NCBI GenBank assembly: GCA_036346275.1
Contig: CM070723.1
Span: forward strand, 33,920,176-33,984,175
Origin: Otatea glauca
Lineage: Eukaryota; Streptophyta; Magnoliopsida; Poales; Poaceae
Length of the DNA stretch: 64,000 bases
Direction of reading: 5' to 3'
Below the pieces are notes generated by a model, which did no database searches, was not told where the DNA came from, and saw only the letters and a program-made list of their open reading frames with translations. This document shows positions 1-11,703 of this stretch, in pieces. Within the stretch, counting starts at the first letter, position 1; every line of letters starts with the position of its first letter. The position numbers and the translations under genes were made by a program.

Positions 1-888
1 GGGGGATAGATTCGATTGGGTGGAAGAAGACGTTGGCGATCCGACTACACCGTCCCGGCCTTAGCAATCGTTACACCGACTCGAAGTTGTTATTGATCTT
101 CTTTGGTGCACGATCAGCACGACTCTGAAGGCCTTTGTCCCGCAAGCAATCGAAGAACACGCAAGAACAAGATGAACAAGCAAGCTGAAATTATAATTGA
201 AACCACGAGTTCATTCGAATCACAAAGAGGGTTTCGATGACAAGTAATTGGGCGGTTTAGCCAACACGCGCGATTACAAGAAGTAGCAACTGCTATCTTT
301 GATCTAAAAGAAAACCCACCATCTAATGGCGGCGGCTGGCTGTTTATATTGTGGAGAGGCATCTAGGAACCCTAGGGTGTGACCTTAAGTGGGCTTTACT
401 TGTTACAAGGCCAAAGGCCCACTTTTGACTCGGACTAAAAAAAATGAAGCTGCTTTATTGGACGATTCCTGTCGACTCAGACGGATTTTGGATGTGATTC
501 TAGATCCATTGGAAAGTAGACTTGATAAGCTTTCAGTGAAGTACAAGAACGTCCAAAACCGAGTCTGGATGTAGCCGTGGCGGCCAAAACAATTCAGCCC
601 AATCCAGGAGTCGAATCTGAACACAACTCATGCACTTCTCTTCTATCCTTCATCTTGGTTGGTTCCTCACCCAAGTTCCTAAGGCAAAGGACATCATCAC
701 AAGAATTAAGTAGCATTCCATCCATTAAAATATTCGTATGAAGCCCGAGGAACGCATTCACCTGGTAATTGAGTTGACGTGCGCGAGCTCGAGTAATTGG
801 TCCTTGTATTACTGCAACGGGGACCGATTGATGTTTAGGTGATGGATTTGCAGGTGTGGCTATATCCATAGAAGTGATGTCCTCATCA
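1..888 (-). repeat. 3' LTR of element A (left end outside window)
   Basis: Matches 14192-15069 with several small indels. On the minus strand it begins TGATGAGGACATC at 888, directly after the PPT. A TATA-like ATATAAACA lies on the minus strand near 341-350. The pol reading frame runs about 295 bp into this LTR and stops at 594. The right copy lacks about 24 bp found here near 650-680, so the two LTRs have diverged. Confidence 0.9.
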
Positions 889-2580
889 TCCTCCCCTTCT
901 TGCATTGGAGTCGTCCTCGACTCAAGCTCGTCCTCTTCTCCAAAGTATGGCTTTAAATCTGCAATGTTAAATGTGGGAGAGACCCCAAAATCTGCAGGCA
1001 ACTCAAGCTTATATGCATTATCGTTAACTTTTTCCAATACTTTAAAAGGGCCATCAGCTCGAGGCATCAACTTAGATTTTCTTAATTGAGGAAAACGGTC
1101 CTTCTGTAAATGCAACCAAACAAGATATCCAGGATCAAAAGTTACATGTTTCCTTCCTTTACTACTAGCAAGTTTATATTTCTCATTCATAGACTCAATG
1201 TTCACTTTCGTTGTCTTATGCAATTTTAACATCAGTTCAGCACGTTGTGTAGCATCAAAATTCAACTTCTCCGAAGGCGGAAAAGGCAATAAATCAATGG
1301 GAGCACGAGGAACAAAACCATACACAGTTTCAAAAGGGCACAACTTAGTAGTAGAATGCAGCGAACGATTATACACAAACTCAATGTGAGGCAAGCATTC
1401 TTCCCACATCTTAATGTTTTGTTTCAAAACAGCCCTAAGCATGGTAGACAAAGTTCTATTGACAACTTCGGTTTGCCCATCAGTTTGAGGGTGACAAGTA
1501 GTAGAAAACAGTAGCTTAGTCCCCAATTTAGCCCATAAAGTTCTCCAAAAGTGGCTAAGAAATTTAGCATCACGATCTGAAACTATTGTGTTTGGCACAC
1601 CATGCAATCGAACAATCTCACGGAAAAACAAATCAGCAACATGGGTAGCATCATCACTCTTATGACAAGGTATGAAGTGTGCCATCTTAGAAAATCTATC
1701 CACCACAACAAAGATGCTATCCCTCCCCTTCTTTGTTCTAGGCAACCCTAAAACAAAGTCCATAGAAATATCCTCCCAAGGCACACTAGGAACAGGAAAG
1801 GGCATGTACAAACCATGTGGGTTAAGTCGTGACTTAGCTTTTTGACATGTTGTGCAGCGAGCGACGAAACGTTCCACGTCTCGTCTCATCTTTGGCCAGA
1901 AGAAATGGCTAGCAAGTATGTCTTCTGTCTTTTTCACACCAAAATGTCCCATCAGCCCACCTCCATGCGCTTCCTGTAACAACAAAAAATAAACGGAACT
2001 AGCTGGAATGCATAGCTTGTTAGCTCTAAACACAAACCCATTATTGAGGACAAATTTATTCCACATTTTTCCCTCTTTACAATTGAGCAACACATCCTTA
2101 AAATCAGCATCATGATCATATTGCCCTTTAATCGTTTCAAGCCCAAAAATTTTGATGTCAAGTTGGGAAAGCATAGCGTATCGCCTAGACAATGCATCAG
2201 CTATAACATTCTCCTTTTCCCTTTTGTGTTTAATGACATAAGGAAAAGATTCAATGAATTCAACCCACTTAGAATGCCTACGGTTTAGTTTTCCTTGACT
2301 TCGAATATGTTTTAGTGACTCATGATCAGAATGTATTACAAATTCCTTGGGCCATAAATAATGTTGCCATATTTCCAAAGTTCGAACTAGCGCATATAAC
2401 TCATTATCATAAGTGGAATAGTTCAAACTAGGCCCACTCAATTTCTCACTAAAATAAGCAACAGGTTTTCCTTCTTGCAACAACACACCTCCCAACCCAA
2501 TTCCACTAGCATCACATTCGAGTTCAAAGGTTTTATTGAAATCTGGCAGTTGGAGAAGTGGTGATGTGTCAACTTATCTT
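594..2580 (-). pseudogene. Element A pol: RNase H and integrase with LTR-encoded tail
   Basis: The open frame from 2495 to 594 (633 codons) covers most of RNase H (motif HSDHESLKH, then DALSRR), the integrase HHCC zinc domain (QEAHGGGLMGHFG, then CTTC), the catalytic core with the DDE acids in SMDFVLGLP, SDRDAKF and GQTEVVNR, and the C-terminal GPY/F module (ADGPFKVLEKVNDNAYKLEL). The first RNase H residues at 2496-2580 are in another frame. All recognised integrase catalytic residues are present. The last ~98 codons lie inside the 3' LTR and include the basic stretch GPITRARARQLNYQV. The product would insert the cDNA into the host genome. The upstream frameshift separates it from RT, so this copy is probably not functional. 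Confidence 0.88.
889..902 (-). other. Polypurine tract of element A
   Basis: On the minus strand the 14 bases CAAGAAGGGGAGGA immediately precede the LTR start TGATGAGG. This is the expected plus-strand primer site; the same purine run abuts the LTR in elements B and C. Confidence 0.8.
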
Positions 2581-3351
2581 TCAACATGTTGAAGGCGTTC
2601 TCTTGTGCTTTCCCCAAGCAAATGGCACTCCCTTCTTAGTGAGCTCGTGCAATGGTGCAGCGATGGTGCTGAAATCCTTCACAAAGCGACGATAGAATCC
2701 AGCAAGTCCTAAGAAACTTCTTTGTGTGACCGTTGTTGGAACCGGCCAGCTGTGTATTGCTTCAACCTTGGCTTGATCAACTTCAATCCCTTGCGGAGAA
2801 ACAACATAGCCAAGAAAAGAGACTCGATCCGTGCAAAAGGTGCACTTCTCAAGGTTACCAAATAAACGAGCATCACGTAAAGCATGAAAAACAGCACGCA
2901 AATGATCAAGATGTTGTTCTAGAGTTCTGCTATAAATCAGAATATCATCAAAATACACCACCACAAATTTTCCAATGAAATGGCGCAGAACCTCATTCAT
3001 TAATCTCATAAAAGTGCTGGGTGTATTAGTGAGTCCAAAGGGCATTACTAACCACTCATACAATCCAAATTTTGTTTTAAAAGCTGTTTTCCATTCATCC
3101 CCAAATTTCATGCGAATCTGGTGGTATCCGCTACGCAAATCGATCTTAGAGAACACAAGAGAGCCACTCAATTCATCTAGCATATCATCTAACCTAGGAA
3201 TAGGATGACGATATCTAATTGTAATGTTGTTAATCGCTCTACAATCCACACACATGCGCCATGATCCATCTTTCTTAGGAACTAAAAGTACTGGGACAGC
3301 ACATGGACTAAGAGATTCGCGCACATACCCTTTCTCAAGCAATTCTTGCAC
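2581..3351 (-). pseudogene. Element A pol: reverse transcriptase
   Basis: Open frame of 256 codons with the standard Ty3/gypsy RT blocks in order: VPKKDGSWRMCVDCRAIN, a KIDLRSGYHQIRM palm motif, MPFGLTN and the catalytic YFDD. It ends with a connection segment (SFLGLAGFYRRFVKDFS) and then goes out of frame in a region that should run into RNase H. An in-frame TAG just upstream (near 3353-3355) separates it from the protease part. All catalytic aspartates are present, so the breaks look recent. This domain copies the element RNA into DNA. Confidence 0.88.
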
Positions 3352-4236
3352 CTAGCGTTGTATCTCCATGGTTTCTTCTGGATTGGTTCTGTATGGCGCA
3401 CGGTTTGGTAAGGAGGCCCCGGGAATGAGGTCAATTTGATGCTCAATTCCACGGATTGGTGGCAGTCCCTGCGGCACCTCCTTTGGAAAAATATCTATGT
3501 TCTCCTGCAAAAGATTAATGACAGCAGGAGGCAAAGAATAGGATGTATCTTCAAATGAAAATAAAACTTCTTTGCAAACCAAAGCATAGCAAACTTCAGA
3601 GCCATCATTCAACTCATTTAAATCAGATTTGGAAGCAAGTAAACAAGCACCCTTTAGTTTAATCTCATCTTTCCTGTCATGAACAGATTTAGACTTGCCC
3701 TCTTTATGTTGTACAAATTCCTTTGCTACAATCTGATTTTCACTCTTCTCATGTTTTCGATTTTTTTCTTTGCTGGCTCTAGCAAGTTCATCCCTCAAAA
3801 TGGCTTCAGGAGATATAGGATGTAATACAATTTTCTTCTCTTTATGCACAAAAGAGTCTTGATTAGTTCTACCATGATGCAAGGTGTCTTTATCGCATCG
3901 CCATGGTCTACCGAACAACATAGAACATGCTTGCATAGGCACAACATCATGATCAATATAGTCATGATACGAACCAATGGTAAAGTGCACTCTTACCAAG
4001 CGTGTTACCTTTATCTTACCGTTGTCGTTAAACCATTGGATGTGGTACGGCTGTGGATGTGGGCTTGTTTTCAGCTCTAGCTTTTGAACCATCTCAGAAC
4101 TTGCTAAGTTGTTGCAACTACCCCCATCAATGATGACGCGACATGAGCGCTCCTTGACGACACACTTAGTTTGAAACAAAGTATGTCGCTGGTTCTGTTC
4201 GGCCATCCCCATTTGGGCACTCAACATGCGCCGCAC
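3352..4236 (-). pseudogene. Element A pol: aspartic protease and linker to RT
   Basis: Open frame of 294 codons. The protease active site is visible as VIIDGGSCNNLAS, the form usual in this clade, followed by a flap-like region and MLFGRPW. A Lys/Glu-rich linker follows, then the approach to RT (DIFPKEVPQGLPPIRGIEHQIDL). It would mature the Gag-Pol polyprotein. It is separated from gag by a TGA at about 4300 and from RT by a TAG. Confidence 0.8.
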
Positions 4237-4299
4237 AACAAGGCTCTTATAATGTTCTGCATTTTCAGCACCAATGTGTTCTTCCTTCTCATCTCCATT

Positions 4300-5034
4300 T
4301 CATGCATGGTCAATGGCAAGCATAGCATATGTCTCATCATCCAAATCACTAGCAGAAGAATTCTCACCAGTATCCCGCACAATCAGCACACGTTTGCTTG
4401 GGCAATCTCTCCTCACATGCCCAAATCCCTTGCATTGTAGGCACTGAATATCCCTCGTTCTTCCCGTGGATGCAACGGAAGAAGCGCTCTTGGCGGGTGT
4501 TGGTGCTGACCCCTTTGTTGCTTCAGATGCCCGCGGCATTGGTTTTGTTGGAGGCGTGTATGGCAGGCTGCTAGTGGTACCTTGTGAAGATGCACGGTTT
4601 GGGGCAGCAGCTGAAGTACGTGGTTGCCATGATGTAGTCCAACCTGAAGAAACATTAGTCCTTGCGCGACGCCCCTGCACTTCCCTTTCAGCTTTACAAG
4701 CAAGATGGAATAAACGAGTGATAGAATTGTATTCCTTGTAAGCTAATATGTCTTGAATTTCACGGGTCAGCCCTCCCATATATCTAGCCATAGCAACTTC
4801 CTCTTCTTCCACTAACCCACAACGCAACATGCCTATTTGTAGTTCCTGATAATACTCTACTACAGATTTGCTACCTTGTCTCAATTGCTGCAGCTTATGT
4901 AATAAATCACGTGCATCATAAGAAGGAACAAATCTAGCTCGCATGATCCTTTTCAAAGCATCCCAAGTTTGTGGCACATTGTTTGGGGTCTTATTACGAT
5001 ACTCGCGCCACCAAACGGAGGCAAAATCAAGTAA
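4300..5034 (-). pseudogene. Element A gag, 3' part, with zinc knuckle
   Basis: The frame contains the capsid-type segment (SVVEYYQELQIGMLRCGL) and a CX2CX4HX4C zinc knuckle (CLQCKGFGHVRRDC) near the C-terminus, which packages RNA. The gene is cut at 5034/5035 by insertion of element B; the other half resumes at 12595. The apparent open frame continues to 5145 only because it reads into B's LTR. The frame ends with TGA at 4300, before the protease. Confidence 0.85.
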
Positions 5035-5039
5035 ACTCA
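5035..5039. repeat. Target-site duplication of element B (left, ACTCA)
   Basis: Identical to 12590-12594 on the other side of B. Removing B and one copy rejoins the gag of element A. Confidence 0.92.
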
Positions 5040-5922
5040 TGATGCGCACAAGACGGCCCGATCTTTGGTGAGGGGATAACTTCGATTTGGCGGAGGATGA
5101 CTTTGACGATCCGGCTACGAACCACACAAGGATAAGCGCCTGCAACCGCTAAACCACACTCCTCGTTGTTATCAACCGTGCCAAAAACACGGATGACCTG
5201 ACCACGAAGGTCTATTCTTGCGAGCAATCGAAGAACTAGCAAGAACAAGGATGAAGCACACACTCAAGTTGAGGTTTCGAAACTTTTTTACTGCTGCTCT
5301 AGCCGAGTCAGGAGAACAAGGATAAAGTTCCACACATGGGTAACTATTCTCAAATCAAAACCTAAGGAGATAGATGGGGGGTTTGTCCAATATATAGCCA
5401 AGGATGGCTGCTAGGAGTTGGTCTCACGTCACTTTAATTACATGGGAACTCAGTCCAAAATTTTGGTGGCATAGCACCCTAAAAGACTGAGACCGTCGCA
5501 CTGTTTTGACTGCTGTGGCCAGCTCGAGTGGAATTTGATAATGAGGCTGGATCCGTTGGAAAGAGCACGAATTTATCTTTTAATCAAGTACTCACTCATC
5601 CCGAACGGACTCCGTATGCAAAAGTTATGGCCAGTTGAAGGTGGACTGATCCTGGGTGGACGTTTTGACTTCCTTCTCGGGAATACCTTGTACTCTAGCT
5701 TGTAGTGATGAGGAATGACGTCCTTGCAGCTCTAAGCCATGATTCCTAAGCACATGCACATTATTATGCAGTGGTCTATCCTCTAAAATATAATTATGCC
5801 ACCCGAGAAACGAGTTCACCTGTTGATTTGGCTGCCGTGCGCGTGCCCTTGTGATAGGACCTTGCATAGGAGGTGGTGGAGGTGAGGTCATGGGTGTATC
5901 CGACATAGTGATGTCCTCATCA
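5040..5922 (-). repeat. 3' LTR of element B
   Basis: 883 bp, TGATGCGCAC...CCTCATCA. Pol continues about 298 bp into it and stops at 5625. A TATA-like CTATATATTGG lies on the minus strand near 5391. Same family as solo LTR O (46941-47814). Confidence 0.93.
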
Positions 5923-8395
5923 TCCTCCCCTTTTTGCATTTGAGTCGTCCTCGACTCAAGCTCATCGTTCTCTCCAAAATATGGCTTCAAATCTGAAATG
6001 TTAAAAGTGGGACTAACCCCAAAATCTGCAGGTAACTCAAGTTTATAAGCATTATCATTAATTCGTTCAAGCACTTTGAAAGGACCATCAGCTCTTGGCA
6101 TTAATTTAGACTTTCGCATGTTAGGAAATCTTTCTTTTCGCAAATGCAATCAAACAAGATCACCAGGTTCAAATGTCAATTCCTTTTTACCATGGTTACC
6201 AGCAACCCTATATTTCTCAGTCAAGCGCTCTATATTTTCTTTTGTAGTCTTATGCAATTTAAGAATAAATTCAGCATGTCTCTTTGCATCAAAGTTTATT
6301 TTCTCCAAAGATGGCAAAAGCAATAGATCAATTGGAGCACGAGGGTTAAAGCCATACACAACCTGAAATGGAGTCATTTTTGTGGTAGAGTGCAATGTAC
6401 GATTATAAGCAAAGTCCACATGAGGTAGGCACTCTTCCCATATCTTCAAATTCTTCTTTAGAAAAGCCCTCAACATGGTTGACAAGGTTCGATTTACCAT
6501 TTCAGTTTGGCCATCGGTTTGAGGGTGACATGTGGTAGAGAACACTAGCTTTGTCCCTAATTTGCTCCATAAAGTTCTCCAAAAATGGCTCAAGAACTTG
6601 GCATCACGATCTGAAACAATAGTACAAGGCATACCATGCAAACGAACAATTTCTTTGAAGAATAAATCAGCAATATGAGTGGCATCATCGCTCTTGTGGC
6701 ATGGAATGAAATGTGCCATTTTAGAGAATCGGTCCACAACAACAAAAATACTATCCCTCCCCTTCTTTGTTCTAGGCAATCCTAAGACAAAGTCCATAGA
6801 TATATCTTCCCAAGGAAAACTAGGAACAGGAAGCGGCATATACAAACCATGTGGGTTTAGATGAGACTTAGCTTTTTGGCTTGTAGTGCAGCGTGCAACA
6901 AAGCGATTGACATCACGTCTCAACTTTGGCCAAAAGAAATGTTCAGCCAGTACATCCTCCGTCTTTTTAGCTCCAAAGTGTCCCATCAATCCTCCTCCAT
7001 GTGCCTCCTGTATCAACAAAAGACGAACGGAGCTAGCTGGGATGCATAGCTTGTTAGCTCTAAACAAGAATCCATCATTGTTAACAAATTTGTGCCAACT
7101 TTTTCCATTTTTACAATTCAGTATGACTTCTTTGAAATCATTATCCTGAGCATAGAGATCTTCTATGCTTTGCAAGCCAAAAATTCTACAATCAAGTTGA
7201 GACATCATTGCATATCTTCTAGACAATGCATCAGCAATCACATTATCCTTCCCTTTCTTGTGTTTGATGACATAAGGAAATGATTCAATAAATTCTACCC
7301 ATTTAGCATGTCTACGGTTCAGTTTGCTTTGACTACGAATATGCTTAAGTGCCTCATGATCAGAATGTATGACAAATTCTTTGGGCCATAAATAATGTTG
7401 CCACGTCTCTAAAGATCGCACAAGAGCATACAATTCTTTATCATACGTGGAATAATTTAGAATAGGCCCACATAATTTTTCATTAAAATAAGCGACAGGT
7501 TTACCTTCTTGTATCAATACACCACCAATTCCAATACCACTTGCATCACATTCAAATTCAAAGGTCTTACCAAAATCTGGAAGTTGGAGTAATGGTGCAT
7601 TTGTGAGCTTTTCTTTTAAAAGATTGAAGGCAGCTTCTTGTGCTTGCCTCCAATGGAAGGGAACACCTTTCTTTGTCAATTCATTCAATGGTGCAGTGAT
7701 GGTGCTGAAATCCTTCACAAAACGTCGATAGAATCCAGCAAGTCCATGAAAGCTCCGCACCGTGTTAGGAGTTGGCCAACTCTTGATTGCTTCAATCTTG
7801 TCTTCATCAACCTCAATTCCCTGTGGTGTCACAACATAGCCCAGAAACAAGACTCGATCGGTGCAAAAGGAGCACTTCTCAAGGTTGCCAAACAAATGTG
7901 CATCTCTCAAAGCATTAAAAACATCATGTAAGTGTTCAATATGTTCAGAAAGAGACTTGCTATAGATCAAAATGTCATCAAAGTAGACCACCACAAATTT
8001 TCCAATAAAAGCACGTAAAACTTAATTCATCAATCGCATAAACGTGCTAGGTGCATTAGTCAAACCGAAAGGCATAACTAACCACTCATACAAGCCAAAT
8101 TTAGTTTTGAATGCTGTTTTCCATTCATCCCCAAGTTTCATTCTAATCTGGTGGTATCCACTTCTCAAGTCAACTTTCGAGAACATAATAGAGCCACTCA
8201 GTTCGTCTAGCATATCATCCAACCTAGGAATAGGGTGACGATACCTATGCTTATATTATTGATAGCTCTACAATCTACACACATTCGCCATGATCCATCT
8301 TTCTTACGTACTAAAAGCACAGGAACAGCACAAGGACTAAGGCTTTCATGAACGTACCCCTTGTCGAGCAAGTCTTGCACTTGACGTTGTATCTC
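5625..8395 (-). pseudogene. Element B pol: RT, RNase H and integrase
   Basis: Read leftwards: RT blocks (8222-8022; DLRSGYHQIRM, MPFGLTN), then a 614-codon frame (7994-6150) with YFDD, RNase H (ECDASG, HSDHEALKH, DALSRR), integrase DDE acids (SMDFVLGLP, SDRDAKF, GQTEMVNR) and HGGGLMGHFG, then 6149-5625 with the GPY/F module and the LTR-encoded tail (GPITRARARQPN). Breaks seen: GAA to TAA between 7994 and 8022, Trp to TGA at about 6147-6149 (before LHLRKERF), and frame loss at 8223-8395. The last zinc-binding Cys of the integrase HHCC domain reads Ser (CTTS), unlike CTTC in element A. Otherwise well kept, consistent with a young but dead copy. Confidence 0.88.
5923..5936 (-). other. Polypurine tract of element B
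   Basis: Minus strand CAAAAAGGGGAGGA directly before the LTR start TGATGAGGACATC. Confidence 0.8.
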
Positions 8396-9330
8396 CTAAG
8401 CCTCCTCTGGATTGGTCCTATATGCTGCTCGGTTTGGTAATGTTGCACCTAGAATCAAGTCAATTTGATGTTCAATTACCCTCAAAGGTGGCAGTCCCGG
8501 GGGTATCTCATTCGGAAACACATCTTCATATTCCTGCAAAAGGTTAGCAATAGCAGGAGGCAAAGAAGCAGGCATATTCTCCAATGAAAACAAAGTCTCT
8601 TTGCAAATCAAAGCATAGCATTCAGCATTGCATTCTTTTATGTCAATTAAATCAGATTTTGTAGCTAGCATGACAAACACCCTTTAACTTGATTTCACTT
8701 TCTTAGAATTGGATTCTGTTTTCTTTGGTTGTGCTAACTCTTTTGTTCTATCTTGATTTTCAATTTTAGCACTCTCCTTCTCTCTTTCACTTTCTCTAAG
8801 TCATCTTTGAGTGCAATGGGGACATGGGAAGCAAAACAATTTTCTTTCCTTTATGCATGAAAGTGTATTGGTTAGTTCTACCATGATGGGAAGCATCTTT
8901 ATCATATTGCCAAGGTCTACCTAATAGCAAAGAGCATGCTTGCATAGGTACAACATCGCAATCAGCATGATCATGATAAGAACCGAGAGAAAAGTGCAAT
9001 CTCACCATTCTTGTTACCTTTAATTTTCCACTTGAGTTGAACCATTGAATGTGGTAGGGATGTGGATGCTGTGTTGTGGTCAAGCCAAGCATCTCAACCA
9101 TCTCCATGCTTGCAAGATTATTACAACTCCTCCATCAATAATAACTCGACTTTGAACGCTTATTGATGACAAATTTTGTTTGGAACAAGTTATGGCGTTG
9201 ATTACATTCAAGACTCTCTATTTGCACACTAAGGACACGCTTCACAATGATGCTCATATATCTTTCGAAATTTCAGCACCCAAATGCTCCTCCTCATGTT
9301 CACCCCTTGATCTTCACTGCGAGGTCAAGA
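8396..9330 (-). pseudogene. Element B pol: protease and RT approach, degraded
   Basis: Two conserved blocks remain: 9107-8796 (MVEMLGL, then PYHIQWFN, MQACSLLLGRPW), which matches the post-active-site protease of element A, and 8680-8396 (DVFPNEIPPGLPPL, IEHQIDL), the segment before RT. The active-site segment near 9110-9150 is frame-shifted. The protein would be the Gag-Pol protease. Confidence 0.75.
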
Positions 9331-10598
9331 ATAACTAAAGCAAAATCTTCTTCGACATCACTAGCGTATGTACTCACCATCTTCTCGAACAATTAAAGCA
9401 CGCTGACTTGGACAATCACGCATCATGTGTCCAAATCCTTTGCATCGATGGCATTGCACGTCACGTGTACGACCTGTGGATGCAATTGAGGAAGAACTCT
9501 TTGTGGGACTTTGTACCGTGGCTGTTTTCGTGTCGGAGACATGTGATGGAGTGGATGTAGAGGCAGCAGGGCGCCCACGGTTGGAGGGTGGAAGTGCTCG
9601 TCCTGAAGTGGTGAATGGAGGCTTTACTTGCACTTGGCTTGGTCGTGATGAAGAAGAGCCTCCAAAGTTTCCTCTCAACTTGGGATGTCGTCCCTGTACT
9701 TCCCTTTCAACTTTGCAAGCAAGATGAAACAAACGAGTGATAGAGTTGTATTCTTTATAATCAAGTATATCCTGAATTTCACGATTAAGTCCACCTAAAA
9801 ATCTAGCCATCTTAGCATCCTCATTCTCTTCCAATCCACATCTCAATACTGCAATTTGTATTTCTTGATAGTACTCTTCTACAGTTTTAACTCCTTGGTT
9901 CAAACGTTGTAATTTATTGAGCAAATCACGAGCATAATAAGAAGGATCAAATCTGGCCCTCATCATTCTTTTCAAAGCATTCCATGTTCTAGGTATGTTT
10001 CCACCAAATGGAAGCAAAATCAGTAAATTCACTAGTAGCAGCCCTAACTCTTCTATTTTCAGGAAATTCATAGCAAGCAAATTTTTGTTCTACTGCTAAT
10101 TCCCAATCAAGATAAGCATCCGGGCATACTTTCCAAGAAATGGAAGCATTGTAAATTTAATCTTTCCTAATGGATCATCACGTACCTCCCGTTGTTCACG
10201 CTGATTTCTACCCATACCTTGTCGATTGTGTCAAAGGCGCCGATGATCATGATCATTGTGTGAGTTGAAACCATCATCGTCCTCTCAGATCAAGAACGAG
10301 TTGTTCTCTTCTTCTACCCCATTTGCCCAAGAGTGGTCGACAAGCGGGTTCGTGTCTGGTGCTTTATTTTGTCTTGGTTCATGATTGACCAGATTGGCAG
10401 CACGTGGTGGTTGTCGTCATTCAAGATGATCAACACGATCACGAAGTGTCGCAAGGTTGTTGTTGATTCAGCCATAGCATTGTCATGATTCTCAGCATGC
10501 GTGTTGAGCAAGCGTGTAAAGTGTTGTATGATTCCTCTCGTGCGGGGTGTGACAATTTCAGCTTGGTTTTCCTCAATGCTTCCATTGTCATCTGCCAT
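9331..10598 (-). pseudogene. Element B gag
   Basis: The likely start is the minus-strand ATG at 10598 (MADDNGSIEENQAE). A second frame (10080-9361) has the capsid segment (TWNALKRMMRARFDPSYYARDL, shortened here: key residues W, F, Y) and a CX2CX4HX4C zinc knuckle, CHRCKGFGHMMRDC. At least two frameshifts lie between 10080 and 10320. This would be the nucleocapsid/capsid precursor. Confidence 0.8.
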
Positions 10599-11689
10599 GG
10601 TTAGTAATAAACAGGAAGACACACAAACATATGTAGTTCCCTATCACTAGTACTTGCTGAAATGATCAAGTGTCACTCTCTCTTGCATTTACCAAGCTCT
10701 TACCAATTCTTACAAATGCAGCAAGGGGTGCAATCCGGTGGCTGGTTCATGATAAACCGATCTCAAGTGTGAGTAAAGCGATTGCAAGACTTAGCACCTG
10801 TATGGTTAGTAGAAAGTGGAGCTCGGAAAGGCTTTATAATGTGTAGCAAAGGAAAACAATCAGCCAATTTCAGAATTTGCATAGAATTGAATAAGTGTTC
10901 GAAACTAGCAATTAGCCTATGTTGCTGATCAAACAAAGATGGATATTAGGCTAAAACAAAAGATATGGCAGTGGATACATGTGGTAAACACAACAAAATT
11001 CAAGCATATGCAATTTGCAACATGGGAGCACAAGATGGATCCAACTTTGTATTTTGCTGATTTCTGTCCACCAGACAGCAGGTCGGTATTTTGGTCGTAT
11101 CTTTTAGTCAGGTGCATTTTTTTCAATGATTTGTTTTTGGTTTTCTTCCTGACGGCTTTTGCAACAACTTTTCTTTTGGACGAACTTTCTGAAATTCAAC
11201 CGAGAATTTTGCACGAATTTTACAATTGCACACAGATGCAGATTTCACGACAGCAATTAGGTCTTATTGAAACGTTCACAGATTTTTTGTGCTTTCAAGT
11301 ATGGGTGTGAAAATTGGCATCGACATAGAATACTAAGTCACGGATCTAGCCCTTTTGGTTTTACTCAAAAAAGATAAGGGAATTTAGTTTTATGGCATTT
11401 TTGGTGGCGGCTGCAGAAAGGTGATCTTTCAGGCCGAGATGGGTTTTTTTGTTTTTGGGTTTTAGGGATGGATTTTGACGTGGGGAGATGAACAAGAAGA
11501 TGAATAGCAACAAGACAATACTAGAACGGACGCAAAATCAATTTAGCAAAAACAAAATTAACCAATTGAAAGTCACAACGGGGTTTGGACAGCGGACAAA
11601 AACACTTTTTGTGGGGCAAATTTTCTGGGCTCTAGGAAGAACACAATCAAACAACTAAACAAGATGCAAGAACTCACCGGTCAACCGTT
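10599..11689 (-). other. Element B 5' untranslated leader
   Basis: 1.1 kb between PBS and gag, AT-rich, no conserved reading frame. An open frame of 123 codons on the plus strand (10939-11310) is not shared with other copies and is treated as chance. Confidence 0.6.
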
Positions 11690-11701
11690 GCTCTGATACC
11701 A
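11690..11701 (-). other. Primer-binding site of element B (Met-tRNA type)
   Basis: Minus strand TGGTATCAGAGC, two bases from the LTR end. Confidence 0.88.
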
Positions 11702-11703
11702 AA

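Noticed and set aside
856..1389. Plus-strand open frames opposite the integrase of element A (same pattern near 62884-63417)
   Set aside because: They are complements of the pol coding strand. They recur in C only because the pol sequence does, and encode no recognisable domain.
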